Below, piece by piece: positions 44,421 to 53,315 of a DNA stretch of 64,000 nt. The notes under the pieces are model-generated. The model was not told the origin of the DNA. It made no database searches and saw only the letters and a program-made list of their open reading frames with translations. This DNA comes from Hyphomicrobiales bacterium. GTDB taxonomy: Bacteria > Pseudomonadota > Alphaproteobacteria > Rhizobiales > Beijerinckiaceae. Each line of letters begins with the position of its first letter. Positions within the stretch are counted from its first letter, which is position 1. Position numbers and translations under genes: made by a program. The stretch spans positions 1-64,000 of the forward strand of contig JAGWTW010000004.1 in the NCBI GenBank assembly GCA_028868735.1, in the 5' to 3' direction.

Positions 44421-44516
44421 CGGGTCAGCGCCTTTGGAAATTGCGCCGATCGATGGATTGATATGACATGCCCGCCGACGCTTGCGGGGCGCGCGACCGA
44501 AGGAGGGGATTGAGAG

Positions 44517-45263
44517 ATGACCGAAGAGCTCTTGAAGATCGAGCGTCGCGGGGCGATCGAACATCTCATTCTCAATCGCCCGGACAGCCTCAATTCGCTG
44601 AACCAGCCGCTGGCGGACGCGCTGTTCGCCTATTTTCGCGGAAAGCAGCGCGATGCGGAGACGCGTGTCATTCTCGTGAGCGGCGCGGGCCGCGGCTTCT
44701 GCTCGGGCGCCGATCTTCGGGGTTGGCGGGACCAGACGCCGGACCGCCTGCGCGACGGCCCGGACGGCGACTGGCTGCTGCGCGACATGTTGAAGGCCAT
44801 GCGCGCATGTCCGCAACCGATCGTGGCGCTCGTGCATGGCGCAGCCGCCGGCGGCGGACTCGTGATCGCGCTTGCCGCCGATATCATCGTCGTGGGGAGC
44901 AGCGCGGCCTTTCATTCGGCTTTCATCAAGATCGGTCTGTCCGGCACGGAACTCGGCGCGGGCTGGCGGCTGCAGCGCGCGATCGGCATTTCCCGCGCGC
45001 GCGAAATGCTGCTGACCGGGCGGCCGATGAACGCAACCGATGCGGTTCGCTGCGGGCTCGCTTCGGCCGAAGTCGCCGACGAAGACATGATCGCTTATGG
45101 ATACGCGCTCGCGGAAGACATGCTCAAGGCCGCGCCCGACGCGCTACGCGTCACCAAGCGCAGCCTCGACGCTACGCTCGAGATTTCGTCTTACGATACG
45201 GCGATGGAAGTCGAGGAACGCGGTCAGATCCAGATGGTCCGCGCTGCGCCGACCAAGCGTTGA
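44517..45263 (+). CDS. Enoyl-CoA hydratase/isomerase family protein
   Basis: The product is 248 aa from ATG 44517. It has a crotonase fold: VILVSGAGRGFCSGADLRGW carries the oxyanion-hole backbone motif and IVALVHGAAAGGGLVIALAAD the second one. Glu in GTELGAGWRLQRAIG occupies the usual catalytic position. It acts on an unknown acyl-CoA. It is divergent from the SDR gene and shares its upstream region with the operator-like repeat, so it may belong to the same regulon; alternatively it is an independent beta-oxidation gene. Confidence 0.85.
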   Translation: MTEELLKIERRGAIEHLILNRPDSLNSLNQPLADALFAYFRGKQRDAETRVILVSGAGRGFCSGADLRGWRDQTPDRLRDGPDGDWLLRDMLKAMRACPQPIVALVHGAAAGGGLVIALAADIIVVGSSAAFHSAFIKIGLSGTELGAGWRLQRAIGISRAREMLLTGRPMNATDAVRCGLASAEVADEDMIAYGYALAEDMLKAAPDALRVTKRSLDATLEISSYDTAMEVEERGQIQMVRAAPTKR

Positions 45264-45333
45264 CGAGGCCGGGCGGCGTCCCGTCGACGACGGCGTTACG
45301 CGGCGGCGCCAGCCACGTTCGCGCGGCCTAGCA

Positions 45334-46458
45334 TCAATTCTCTCCGAGCAATCGATGGCGAATGCGGAGGCTGGCCGCGCCGTCTCCGAACGGATTGTGC
45401 GCTTGCGACATGCGCGCGTAGTGCGCCGGCTCGTCAAGCAGCCTGAAGGTTTCCGCGACAATCCGATTCTGATCCGCGCCGACGAGGATTGCGGTGCCGG
45501 CTGCGACGCCTTCCGGTCTCTCCGTCGTCTCCCGCATCACCAGCACCGGCTTGCCGAATGTCGGAGCTTCTTCCTGAACGCCGCCCGAATCGGTCAAGAC
45601 AACGTCGGATTGCAACAACAGGTCGACGAAATCGACATACGGCAACGGCGGCGCAAGAATTATATTTCGTTCGTTTTTAAGCTTGTGGCTGAAGATATCG
45701 GAAACATTCGGATTCGGGTGGACCGAGAGGATGAGCCGCACGTCTCCCCTTGCGACGATTCTGCGAAACGCTTCGGCGATTTCGTCGACGCCGCGACCAA
45801 AATTCTCTCGGCGATGACACGTCGCAAGAACAAGCTTCATGCCAGCCGATCGATTGCCTGCCCATTCCGGCGAACGCCGGATACGATCGCCTTCAAGCAG
45901 ATTTCGCCTCACGTACAGAAGCGCGTCGATCACGGTATTTCCCGTGACGACGATACTCGAATGCGCAACATTCTCCGCCCGCAAAACCGCCGCCGCCCCC
46001 TCCGTCGGCGCGAAATGAATATCGGCGATGCTGGTGACGACCTTGCGGTTCACTTCTTCAGGCCACGGTGCGTAAATGTCGTGACTTCGCAGGCCCGCCT
46101 CGACATGCGCGACCGGCACTTTGCGATAGTAGGCCGCCAGCGATGCGGCGGCGGTTGTTGCTGTGTCGCCCTGGACGATGATGCGTGTCGGTTTGTGGTC
46201 GTCGATCGTCGCGCAGACGCCGGTCAGCAGCCGGGCGGTCAGCTCCTCGAGCGGCTGGTTCGGGGTCAGGACGTTCAGATTGACGTCGGCCCTGACGCCG
46301 ACGAGATCGAGCACCTGGTCGAACATGGGGCCGTGCTGGCCGGTCGCGCAGACCACGACCTCGGCCCCCGGAGCCTTCCGCAATTCCTTGATCACCGGGA
46401 ACAGCTTTATCGCTTCGGGCCTGGTGCCCAGACAAACCAGAAAACGTTCGCGCCGCAT
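45334..46458 (-). CDS. wecB: UDP-N-acetylglucosamine 2-epimerase (non-hydrolysing)
   Basis: The product is 374 aa from ATG 46458. It has a GT-B fold: FLVCLGTRPEAIKLFPVI at the N-terminus, VVCATGQHGPMFDQV, VQGDTATTAAASLAAYY, HVEAGLRSHD, and LTDSGGVQEEAPTFGKPVLVM in the C-terminal UDP-binding half. These are WecB/MnaA signatures. It makes UDP-ManNAc for a surface glycan. It follows the glycosyltransferase gene at 46466 by 7 bp, so it is probably in the same minus-strand operon. Confidence 0.92.
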   Translation of the reverse strand: MRRERFLVCLGTRPEAIKLFPVIKELRKAPGAEVVVCATGQHGPMFDQVLDLVGVRADVNLNVLTPNQPLEELTARLLTGVCATIDDHKPTRIIVQGDTATTAAASLAAYYRKVPVAHVEAGLRSHDIYAPWPEEVNRKVVTSIADIHFAPTEGAAAVLRAENVAHSSIVVTGNTVIDALLYVRRNLLEGDRIRRSPEWAGNRSAGMKLVLATCHRRENFGRGVDEIAEAFRRIVARGDVRLILSVHPNPNVSDIFSHKLKNERNIILAPPLPYVDFVDLLLQSDVVLTDSGGVQEEAPTFGKPVLVMRETTERPEGVAAGTAILVGADQNRIVAETFRLLDEPAHYARMSQAHNPFGDGAASLRIRHRLLGEN

Positions 46459-46465
46459 TTCGATC

Positions 46466-47617
46466 TCAAACCAGCCGTGCGGACGCCGCGTAAAGCGTTT
46501 CGAACTGACGAAGCGCGGGCCCGATCGAAAATTCGAAGTCCGCCTTGCTCGCTGCGCGCGGGCGCCGCCCCTCTCCGATCCTGCGCGTCATGGCTGCGAC
46601 GATCGAGGGCAGATTCGGCGTCCTGCCGTCGCGGCTGAGGCGTTCGATTTCCTCGAGCGTCAACCGGTCCACGTCGCACGCCGTCGGAACGACCTCGATG
46701 TCCGCGCCGCTGCGTTCGAGATCGCGCGCAACGCCGGTGTCGGTCATGATGACCGGGCGGCCGACCGCAGCGGCTTCGAGCGCGGCGTTGCCGCAGCCCT
46801 CCTGGAGCGTCGTCATCATCGCGCAGTCGACGGCGCCGAGGAGCACGCCCGCAACTTCGTCTTCGTTCAGATAGCCGGGAAGGGAGAAATGGTCGCGCGC
46901 GGGCGACGCATTGATCGCCTGCCGGATCTCGTCATGATATTGCCTGTCGCCGACGTTTCCGAAAAACGCGACGTGAAAGTCCCTGCGCCGCGCGTACAAT
47001 TTTTCCGCCGCCCGCACGAGCGCCATATGGTGCTTGACCCGATGAAACGACGAAAACTGCGCGAAGAGATAACGATCCTCGGGTATCGCGAACCGGGTCC
47101 GCGCGATCGGCGCGGCCGTTCGAAGAGCCTCGACGTCGACGCCATTCGGTATTATCGCGATGTCGGCGTCGGTCGAGCCGGCGCGCCGCGCGTAATAATC
47201 GCGCGCATAGGTCGATACCGCAGTCACCGCATCGCAGCAGTCAATCGCTTCCGCACGCGCACGGAAGGTCGCGCTGTCGAGCCATGTATACACATTGTGA
47301 AGGGTGTAGATCGCGCCGATTCCGAGCGAACGCATTTCGGGCAGCATGAACGTGCTGTAGTGATAGTGCAGCACATTGATGCGCCTGGCCGCAATCTCGG
47401 CGAAAAACGCGTCCGCGCGTCGATCGAGAACCGCCAGGTCGCCTGCGCCCAGTCTGTCAGCGAAATAACCGACGCTGGAATTCTCGACAAAGACGGTCGC
47501 CTGATGGCCGTTCCGCTTGAGATGTTCGTATAGCCCGAAGACGACCGACTCCAGCCCGCCCTTGTCGAAGGCGGGCGCGACCAGCCCCACCCGCAGGTTT
47601 CGATCAGGCTTGCGCAT
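46466..47617 (-). CDS. Glycosyltransferase family 4
   Basis: The product is 383 aa from ATG 47617, which lies within the end of the upstream gene (14-bp overlap). It is a GT-B enzyme: VGLVAPAFDKGGLESVVFGL N-terminus, VTAVSTYARDYYARRAG, IIPNGVDVEAL, and the family-4 donor motif MTTLQEGCGNAALEAAAVGRPVIMTD with a Glu pair at the expected place. It probably adds a sugar to a cell-surface polysaccharide. It overlaps the broken glycosyltransferase before it and is followed by wecB. Confidence 0.88.
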   Translation of the reverse strand: MRKPDRNLRVGLVAPAFDKGGLESVVFGLYEHLKRNGHQATVFVENSSVGYFADRLGAGDLAVLDRRADAFFAEIAARRINVLHYHYSTFMLPEMRSLGIGAIYTLHNVYTWLDSATFRARAEAIDCCDAVTAVSTYARDYYARRAGSTDADIAIIPNGVDVEALRTAAPIARTRFAIPEDRYLFAQFSSFHRVKHHMALVRAAEKLYARRRDFHVAFFGNVGDRQYHDEIRQAINASPARDHFSLPGYLNEDEVAGVLLGAVDCAMMTTLQEGCGNAALEAAAVGRPVIMTDTGVARDLERSGADIEVVPTACDVDRLTLEEIERLSRDGRTPNLPSIVAAMTRRIGEGRRPRAASKADFEFSIGPALRQFETLYAASARLV

Positions 47618-48446
47618 GCAACACCTTCTCCAGCTGGCCAAGTCCGTATCGGGACTGGTCGGCCAGTCTCTTCAAAACTTTGTAATTGGCCTCGACCATC
47701 TCCCGTCGAGTCGCTTCGTCCGGAATCCCGGCTTCGAGGTCGCGCACTTTCAGGAAACGCATTCCATGCGCGATGAAATCGCCGACGGACTCGGACTCGA
47801 GAACGGGAACAACGCCGTGCGCGAGATATTCGACGAGCTTCGTCGGGCAGGACACGCGATTGACGATGGAGCCGTCCCGAAGCAGGAAGCCGTATTGCGC
47901 AAGCCGGTATTTCGCGAGCACATCTGCGTGGCTTGCGGAATAGACGTTTCGCTGGATTTCCCATTCCGGGACTTTGGCTTCTCTCAAATGCGCGCGCAGG
48001 ACATCGGGGTGCGGCGTCAGGCAGAGAAAATCCATTCGATTGCGAAGCGAGGCGATCGCGCGCGCCATGTCTCCTATCCGCTGCCAGACTTGCGTGCCGC
48101 CGGCGTAGATCACAAGAGGGCGGGTCGTCTCGCGGGCCTCATCGTCGTCGGGCGAACGGAGCGCCGGCGGCGTTCTCGGAAAGATCGGGCAGACCAGGAA
48201 TCGATCCAGGGGTACGGCGTGCTTTGCGGCCAGATGTAGCTGCATTTCTTTCGATACGCACACCACGACGTCCGATTTCATTACCGCTTCGCGCTCATGG
48301 CCATCATAGAGCATGGCGTGAATACGGTCGCTATGCATCTCGAATTCTTCCGGGACCGCTCCGTGCATGTCGATAATTTTCTTGCCTTCGCGCGCCGCGA
48401 TGGCCGCGCGGATGCGCGCGTCGCCCATCGGCAATACGCTGTGCAT
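47604..48446 (-). CDS. Glycosyltransferase, C-terminal part of a gene split by frameshift
   Basis: The first usable ATG (48446) gives 280 aa, but the same frame stays meaningful upstream to about 48538 (DDGIVLFDLCASDPVYNALL). It encodes most of a GT-B glycosyltransferase: KKIIDMHGAVPEEFEMH, VVVCVSKEMQLHLAAKH, PLVIYAGGTQVWQRIGD and RVSCPTKLVEYLAHGVVPV. The beginning of this domain is in the other frame, in the gene at 48331-50316. Removing one 7-bp repeat joins the two into one frame of 902 codons. As it stands this half lacks the start of its fold and is probably inactive if made alone. Confidence 0.75.
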   Translation of the reverse strand: MHSVLPMGDARIRAAIAAREGKKIIDMHGAVPEEFEMHSDRIHAMLYDGHEREAVMKSDVVVCVSKEMQLHLAAKHAVPLDRFLVCPIFPRTPPALRSPDDDEARETTRPLVIYAGGTQVWQRIGDMARAIASLRNRMDFLCLTPHPDVLRAHLREAKVPEWEIQRNVYSASHADVLAKYRLAQYGFLLRDGSIVNRVSCPTKLVEYLAHGVVPVLESESVGDFIAHGMRFLKVRDLEAGIPDEATRREMVEANYKVLKRLADQSRYGLGQLEKVLHAQA

Positions 48447-50316
48447 GTAGACAATCTTTGCGAATTTCGTGATCGCCGTGAGAAGCGCGTTGTAAACGGG
48501 GTCCGAGGCGCACAGGTCGAAAAGAACGATGCCGTCGTCGTAATGCGTAATGCGTGATGCGGTAGGCGTCGGCGCTGTTCGGCTTCACGCGAACATAGAT
48601 ACGCGGCCCGGACTTGAACAATTCGTCGATCGCCAGAACGCGTTGTACGAAACCATCCTTCTCGTTCCCCTCGATCGGATCGACGCCATTGGCGAAGATG
48701 ACGGAAGGACGACTGCCGAGCTTTGCAATCGTTTCGATAGCCGGCAGCAGAAACTTCATGGCCCATGATTCAGGGCGTCGCTCCAGGACCAGTTCGCGTG
48801 CGGCCACATAAAAAAGCTCGCTGTACAAAATGTTGAAGACGGTCGGCGGGCCGTCGATGTATGCGGGCTGTTGGAAAGTGGAATTGCAGGTGACCGCTTC
48901 GAACGACGAGGTGGACGTGAGGCGTCCGGGAAACGTATATCCGGGGTCGAGCTTCCTGATGATCTTCAGCAATTCGGCGCGCTGCTCTTCGAGGTTGTTC
49001 GCCAATCGCCTCGCACGCTCGATTGTCTTGTCCTTGTTTTCCAGCGTCTGCAATGTCCGGAGGGTGTCGGCGCCAATCTCCTTGGCCAACTGGTCGCACG
49101 CTTGCCGGTGCTTCCGGATGATCCGATCCTGGAAGGCGCGGATCGCGCGCGGCGGATTTCGCCTGGCGCGCTGAAGATCCAAAGTCGCCGATCTGTAGAT
49201 CGTCTGCTTCCAGTCGATCCAGGCGTCGCCGTGCTTCTCTTCGTAGCGCTTGCGATTGGCGTCGGCGTGCGCGATTCGATCGACCATGGGCAGGTTCGAG
49301 AACGACGCCGAACCCCAGTGATGCAGGTAGACGTGGCGTGCGACCCAGAGATCCACGCCCGCCTGTCGGGCGCGCAGACAGAAATCGAGATCTTCGTAGC
49401 CGCCGGGATGAAAGCGCTCGTCCAAGAGGCCGATCGCTTCGAATATCTCACGCCTGATCAACGCGCAGAAGAAACCGACAAAATCAGTCGTCACATTCGC
49501 CTGAGCGAAGGCTGCGTTCCATTTTCGAGCGAATTCGTTGACGACCGGAAAGCAGTCCGGCGTCCTTTCGATCTGATAGTCGCAGGGAACGGTCTGTTCG
49601 TTGCCGACTGAATTACAAACCGGCGATATGAATGGCTCGCCGTGGGCGAGCATGCGCTCGAGCCAATAGTCCGTGACCACGACGTCCGGGTTGAGGAGGC
49701 ACACATGCGAGCAGCCCTCGTCGAGCGCGCGTCGTATTCCGACATTGTTGCTGCCGGAATAGCCGAGGTTCTCGTCGAGATCGACGAACTCCAGCCTGAA
49801 ATTCGCGAAGGCGGCGGCCTCGCAAAACGTACGAAGCTTTTGTTTCTCGGCCTCGTTCGAGCCGCCGTCGATCAGGTAATAGGTGATCTGCACATTCGAC
49901 CTGGCGGCGCCCACGCTCTGGACCGTCAAACGCGCGATGTCGCTGCAATTGAATGCGACGGTGACAATTCCGACGTGGATCTTTTCGACCTCGATGTCGC
50001 GAAAGAGCGGATGCGGCGGCGCGCCGGCGGCTTTGCCGGCGGACAGATAATGCGAGAGAGGCTCGGCGGCTGCGCCGGGAACGAATTTGGCGTTTTCAAC
50101 GTAAAAGCTGGTCGAGAAGAGCGGCGAGGGGTCGCGGCCTTCTTTCCAACCGTGCGCCTTGTAATGGGCCCAGGGATCAATGCCCGAAGCCAGTACGTCA
50201 TCGTATTTGTTAAGATAAAACTCGGGAGAAAACCGGGTCAGACTGTCAATTCCTGCGAGCGGATTCGACAACGCCAAACTGCCTTCCCCCCAAAGGCGTC
50301 GAATGGGAAATCGCAT
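48331..50316 (-). CDS. Glycosyltransferase family 2, N-terminal part of a frameshifted two-domain gene
   Basis: Taken from ATG 50316 (a TTG at 50400 is also in frame). N-terminal glycosyltransferase-associated modules read SPEFYLNKYDDVLASGIDPW and FYVENAKFVPG...HYLSAGKAAG. A GT2 domain follows at about residues 110-350 (VGIVTVAFNCSDIARLTVQS, LNPDVVVTDYWL, GYEDLDFCLRA), then a coiled coil, then the start of a second, GT-B domain. The correct protein ends at about codon 591 (YRITHY). Beyond the 7-bp duplication at 48539-48555 the frame is wrong and gives about 70 nonsense residues. The GT2 half may still work. Confidence 0.78.
   Translation of the reverse strand: MRFPIRRLWGEGSLALSNPLAGIDSLTRFSPEFYLNKYDDVLASGIDPWAHYKAHGWKEGRDPSPLFSTSFYVENAKFVPGAAAEPLSHYLSAGKAAGAPPHPLFRDIEVEKIHVGIVTVAFNCSDIARLTVQSVGAARSNVQITYYLIDGGSNEAEKQKLRTFCEAAAFANFRLEFVDLDENLGYSGSNNVGIRRALDEGCSHVCLLNPDVVVTDYWLERMLAHGEPFISPVCNSVGNEQTVPCDYQIERTPDCFPVVNEFARKWNAAFAQANVTTDFVGFFCALIRREIFEAIGLLDERFHPGGYEDLDFCLRARQAGVDLWVARHVYLHHWGSASFSNLPMVDRIAHADANRKRYEEKHGDAWIDWKQTIYRSATLDLQRARRNPPRAIRAFQDRIIRKHRQACDQLAKEIGADTLRTLQTLENKDKTIERARRLANNLEEQRAELLKIIRKLDPGYTFPGRLTSTSSFEAVTCNSTFQQPAYIDGPPTVFNILYSELFYVAARELVLERRPESWAMKFLLPAIETIAKLGSRPSVIFANGVDPIEGNEKDGFVQRVLAIDELFKSGPRIYVRVKPNSADAYRITHYALRRRHRSFRPVRLGPRLQRASHGDHEIRKDCLHAQRIADGRRAHPRGHRGARRQENYRHARSGPGRIRDA
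48539..48555 (-). repeat. 7-bp tandem duplication causing a frameshift
   Basis: On the minus strand ACGCATT occurs twice in a row followed by ACG, a 17-base tract with period 7. One extra copy shifts the frame of the large glycosyltransferase. The span 47604-50316 is 2713 bases, and minus 7 this is 2706, exactly 902 codons. Confidence 0.9.
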
Positions 50317-50520
50317 TGCTAGTCCATATTCTAAAAGCGCTCTGAAAAGAGTTGGCACCCACGGGTCTCGTGATCTGACATATCGTCCGGGCGATTGCAA
50401 TCAGGCGGCCCGCTCGCGCGTCGGTATCGACGCCGACCTGCGCGAAGAAATGCCTTTGCAAGTGAATTCAAACACTTTAATCACAGTCACGCCGATGCGC
50501 CGCTCGGCGGGAGATTGAAA

Positions 50521-51819
50521 TTGATCGCGACTGTCAAGCACAGAGACGCTGAATTTCATTTCGAGATCGCCGATCACGAAGACTTGATTCAGAGTTCCCT
50601 GGCGCACGGCGAATTTTTCGATGCGGACTGGCTGGAAGACCTTCAAAAATTCATTCCGACGAACGCCGTAATACTCGATGTCGGCGCCAATATTGGAAAT
50701 CACAGCGTGTTTTTTGCGGGCGTGTGCGGCGCATCGCGTGTCGTTGCATTCGAGCTCAATCCGAAGGCGATGAGCCTGCTTCGGCGCAATATATCCCTCA
50801 ACCGGCTCGGCAGCGTCGATCTTTCATTTCTCGGCGTCGGATGCGCGCGCGACCGCGGTACGGTGGCGCCGGCGATCACGGACGAGCGCGTCCATCACAA
50901 CCTCGGCGCGATGAGTTTCGCGCGGTCGGACGATCTCGACGGGCGGCCGGTCGACGCGATCGACAATATGCTTCCGCACGATAGGGTCGACCTGATCAAG
51001 ATCGACGTCGAGGGCATGGAGGCGGATGTCCTGGCGGGCGCCTCGAAAATCATCGAGCGGTGCAGTCCGCTGCTTTATATCGAAGTATGGGGCGATATCG
51101 CGATTTTCGATTGTCTGCACATGCAGGGCTATGAAGTCGTGCGCATTCACGGCCCGAACATTCTCTGCAGGCGAAAAGCGAACGGACAGGACGTCGGGAC
51201 GCCGGACGACGCGCCGATTGCGGACAAGCTTTTGGCCTGCGCGCGGGGCGGCGCGCCGGCGCTTGCGGCGTTCTTCGCCCTGAACGCCGCGAATTTCGAA
51301 ACATTCGACGCCATCCTGCGCGAGCGCGCAGCGGAATCGATCTGTCCCGCCCTGCATTCGAAACTGATGACGATGCGGTGGCAGGCCGCCGGGTCGCCAT
51401 TCGTCGAATGGGGCGTCGACAGCGTTGCGAACAGCGAATTTCTCGATGACGGCCTGTATCGTAATGAACTGATCCGGAAATTGCTCGACAATGGCGACCG
51501 CCGCCGCGCCAGCGCCGTCGCGCTCGCTGGTCTGGATCGCTCGCCGGACGACGCCTATTGCCTGCACGTCAAAAGCATGACCTTCGAGGAAGGCGGCCTT
51601 CTGCACGAGGCGCTGCGCTGCGCGGAAATGGCCTACGAGCGCAGCATATCGGAAAGGATGGCGCTTGCGATCCGCGTCGCCGATCTGCTTCGCAACACCG
51701 GCGGCGATCTCGATCGTGCGCTCTCCCTCACATCCGGCACGCCCGCCGCCAGCCCGCTGCATGCGTGGAGCGAAGCGGTGAAAGCGTCCATACTGACGAC
51801 GCAGAAAGACAGGCCATGA
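50521..51819 (+). CDS. FkbM-family methyltransferase with C-terminal extension
   Basis: The product is about 432 aa from TTG 50521 (GGGAG eight to twelve bases upstream); TTG 50515 is equally possible and no ATG fits. The methyltransferase domain (about 30-225) has the SAM motif VILDVGANIGNHSVFF, FELNPKAMSLLRRN and the FkbM hallmark VDLIKIDVEGMEADVL. The remaining 200 residues contain a helical, TPR-like part (LHEALRCAEMAYERS). It probably O-methylates a surface sugar. It is divergent from the broken glycosyltransferase and coupled to the acetyltransferase gene by ATGA. The 204-bp gap before it holds both promoters. Confidence 0.82.
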   Translation: MIATVKHRDAEFHFEIADHEDLIQSSLAHGEFFDADWLEDLQKFIPTNAVILDVGANIGNHSVFFAGVCGASRVVAFELNPKAMSLLRRNISLNRLGSVDLSFLGVGCARDRGTVAPAITDERVHHNLGAMSFARSDDLDGRPVDAIDNMLPHDRVDLIKIDVEGMEADVLAGASKIIERCSPLLYIEVWGDIAIFDCLHMQGYEVVRIHGPNILCRRKANGQDVGTPDDAPIADKLLACARGGAPALAAFFALNAANFETFDAILRERAAESICPALHSKLMTMRWQAAGSPFVEWGVDSVANSEFLDDGLYRNELIRKLLDNGDRRRASAVALAGLDRSPDDAYCLHVKSMTFEEGGLLHEALRCAEMAYERSISERMALAIRVADLLRNTGGDLDRALSLTSGTPAASPLHAWSEAVKASILTTQKDRP

Positions 51820-52259
51820 TCGACATTGCGCCGCTCGACAAGGACGATTTCGACGTCTGGCTGCCGCTCTGGCGGGGCTACCAGACCTTCTACAAGGTCG
51901 ACATCCCCGAAGCGACGACGCAGGTCACGTTCCAGCGTCTCACGCGCGGACAGGAGCCGATGGGCGCCTTTCTGGCGCGGGAGGACGGGGTCGCCGTCGG
52001 CATGGCGCACTGGATCGTCCATCGCTCCTGCTGGACGGTGGGCGATTATTGCTATCTTCAGGATCTGTTCGTCGCGGGCGCGCGTCGCGGGTCCGGGGTC
52101 GGCCGCAAGCTGATCGAGGCGGTGTACGGGCTCGCCAGGGGGCGGGGCTGCTCGCGCGTGCACTGGCTGACGCACGAGACCAATGCGCAGGCGATGCTGC
52201 TCTACGACAGGATCGCGACGAAATCCGGCTTCGTGCAATATGTGAAGAAATTCGAGTAG
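51816..52259 (+). CDS. GNAT-family N-acetyltransferase
   Basis: The product is 147 aa from ATG 51816, overlapping the preceding stop. The GNAT core is GAFLAREDGVAVGMAHWI, then CYLQDLFVAGARRGSGVGRKLIE with the acetyl-CoA-binding R-x-x-G-x-G/A pattern (RRGSGVG), and ETNAQAMLLYDRIATKSGFVQY at the end. It resembles small amine or amino-acid acetyltransferases. Substrate unknown. Coupling to the FkbM gene suggests co-expression with surface-sugar genes. Confidence 0.87.
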   Translation: MIDIAPLDKDDFDVWLPLWRGYQTFYKVDIPEATTQVTFQRLTRGQEPMGAFLAREDGVAVGMAHWIVHRSCWTVGDYCYLQDLFVAGARRGSGVGRKLIEAVYGLARGRGCSRVHWLTHETNAQAMLLYDRIATKSGFVQYVKKFE

Positions 52260-52301
52260 GCTTCGGCGGTCGCGCCGGGGCGAATTGACCGCGCCGGCCA
52301 A

Positions 52302-53315
52302 ATGCCGCATCCATCGCCCATGCGCTTTTTCGTGACCGGTTCGGCCGGTTTCATCGGCTTTCATTTGTGCCGTCGGCTGCTCGCCGACGGGCATCTCGTC
52401 GACGGTTTCGACGCGATGACGCCGTACTACGACCCCGAACTCAAGCGGCGGCGCCTGCGCATTCTCGAGCGGACGAACGGATTCCGGAACACGATCGGCC
52501 ATCTCGAGGACATGACGGCGCTGGAGGCGGCCTATCGCGCGGCCGCGCCCGACGTCGTCGTGCACCTCGCCGCGCAGGCGGGCGTGCGCTACAGCCTCGA
52601 AAACCCGCGCGCCTATGTCGATTCCAATTTCGTCGGCACGTTCAACCTTCTCGAATGCGCGCGTGCGGCGCCGCCGAAACACGTGCTGCTCGCATCGACG
52701 AGTTCGGTCTACGGCGTCAGCCGCGACACGCCCTTCTACGAGACGAACGCGACCGACCGGCCGATCACCATCTACGCCGCCACCAAGAAGGCGACCGAAG
52801 CGATGGCGCATGCGCAGGCCCATCTATGGCGAACGCCGACGACGGCCTTCCGGTTCTTCACGGTTTACGGGCCGTGGGGACGGCCGGACATGGCGCCTCT
52901 GAAGTTTCTGCAGGCGATCGAGGCCGGCGGGACGATCGACGTCTACAACAATGGCGACATGCTGCGCGACTTCACCTACATCGACGATCTCGTCGAGGGA
53001 ATCGTGCGGCTGATCGATCGCCCGCCGGGCGAGGCGCCGGCGTGCGAAGGCGATACGCTCTCGCCCGACGCGCCGTTCCGGATCGTCAACATCGGCCGCG
53101 GCGCGCCCGTGCAATTGATGGATTTCATCGCCGAGCTCGAACGGGCCGCCGGAAAGACGGCCAAGAAGAATTTTCTGCCGATGCAGAAGGGCGACGTGCC
53201 CGTCACCTTCGCCAATTGCGACCTGCTGGAGCGCCTGACGGGCTATCGGCCATCGACCGGAATCGACAAGGGCGTCGCCGCGCTCGTCGCCTGGTATCGC
53301 GGCGCGGGCGACTAG
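52302..53315 (+). CDS. NAD-dependent epimerase/dehydratase, UDP-glucuronate 4-epimerase-like
   Basis: The product is 337 aa from ATG 52302; ATG 52320 would begin directly at the Rossmann strand [16 protein letters not shown]. It is an extended SDR: GSAGFIG cofactor motif, [17 protein letters not shown], catalytic Ser/Thr in ASTSSVYG, and Y-x3-K in [10 protein letters not shown]. The stretch [17 protein letters not shown] and [18 protein letters not shown] are typical of UDP-glucuronate 4-epimerases, giving UDP-galacturonate from the product of Ugd. It follows the surface-glycan genes. Confidence 0.88.
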   Translation: MPHPSPMRFFVTGSAGFIGFHLCRRLLADGHLVDGFDAMTPYYDPELKRRRLRILERTNGFRNTIGHLEDMTALEAAYRAAAPDVVVHLAAQAGVRYSLENPRAYVDSNFVGTFNLLECARAAPPKHVLLASTSSVYGVSRDTPFYETNATDRPITIYAATKKATEAMAHAQAHLWRTPTTAFRFFTVYGPWGRPDMAPLKFLQAIEAGGTIDVYNNGDMLRDFTYIDDLVEGIVRLIDRPPGEAPACEGDTLSPDAPFRIVNIGRGAPVQLMDFIAELERAAGKTAKKNFLPMQKGDVPVTFANCDLLERLTGYRPSTGIDKGVAALVAWYRGAGD

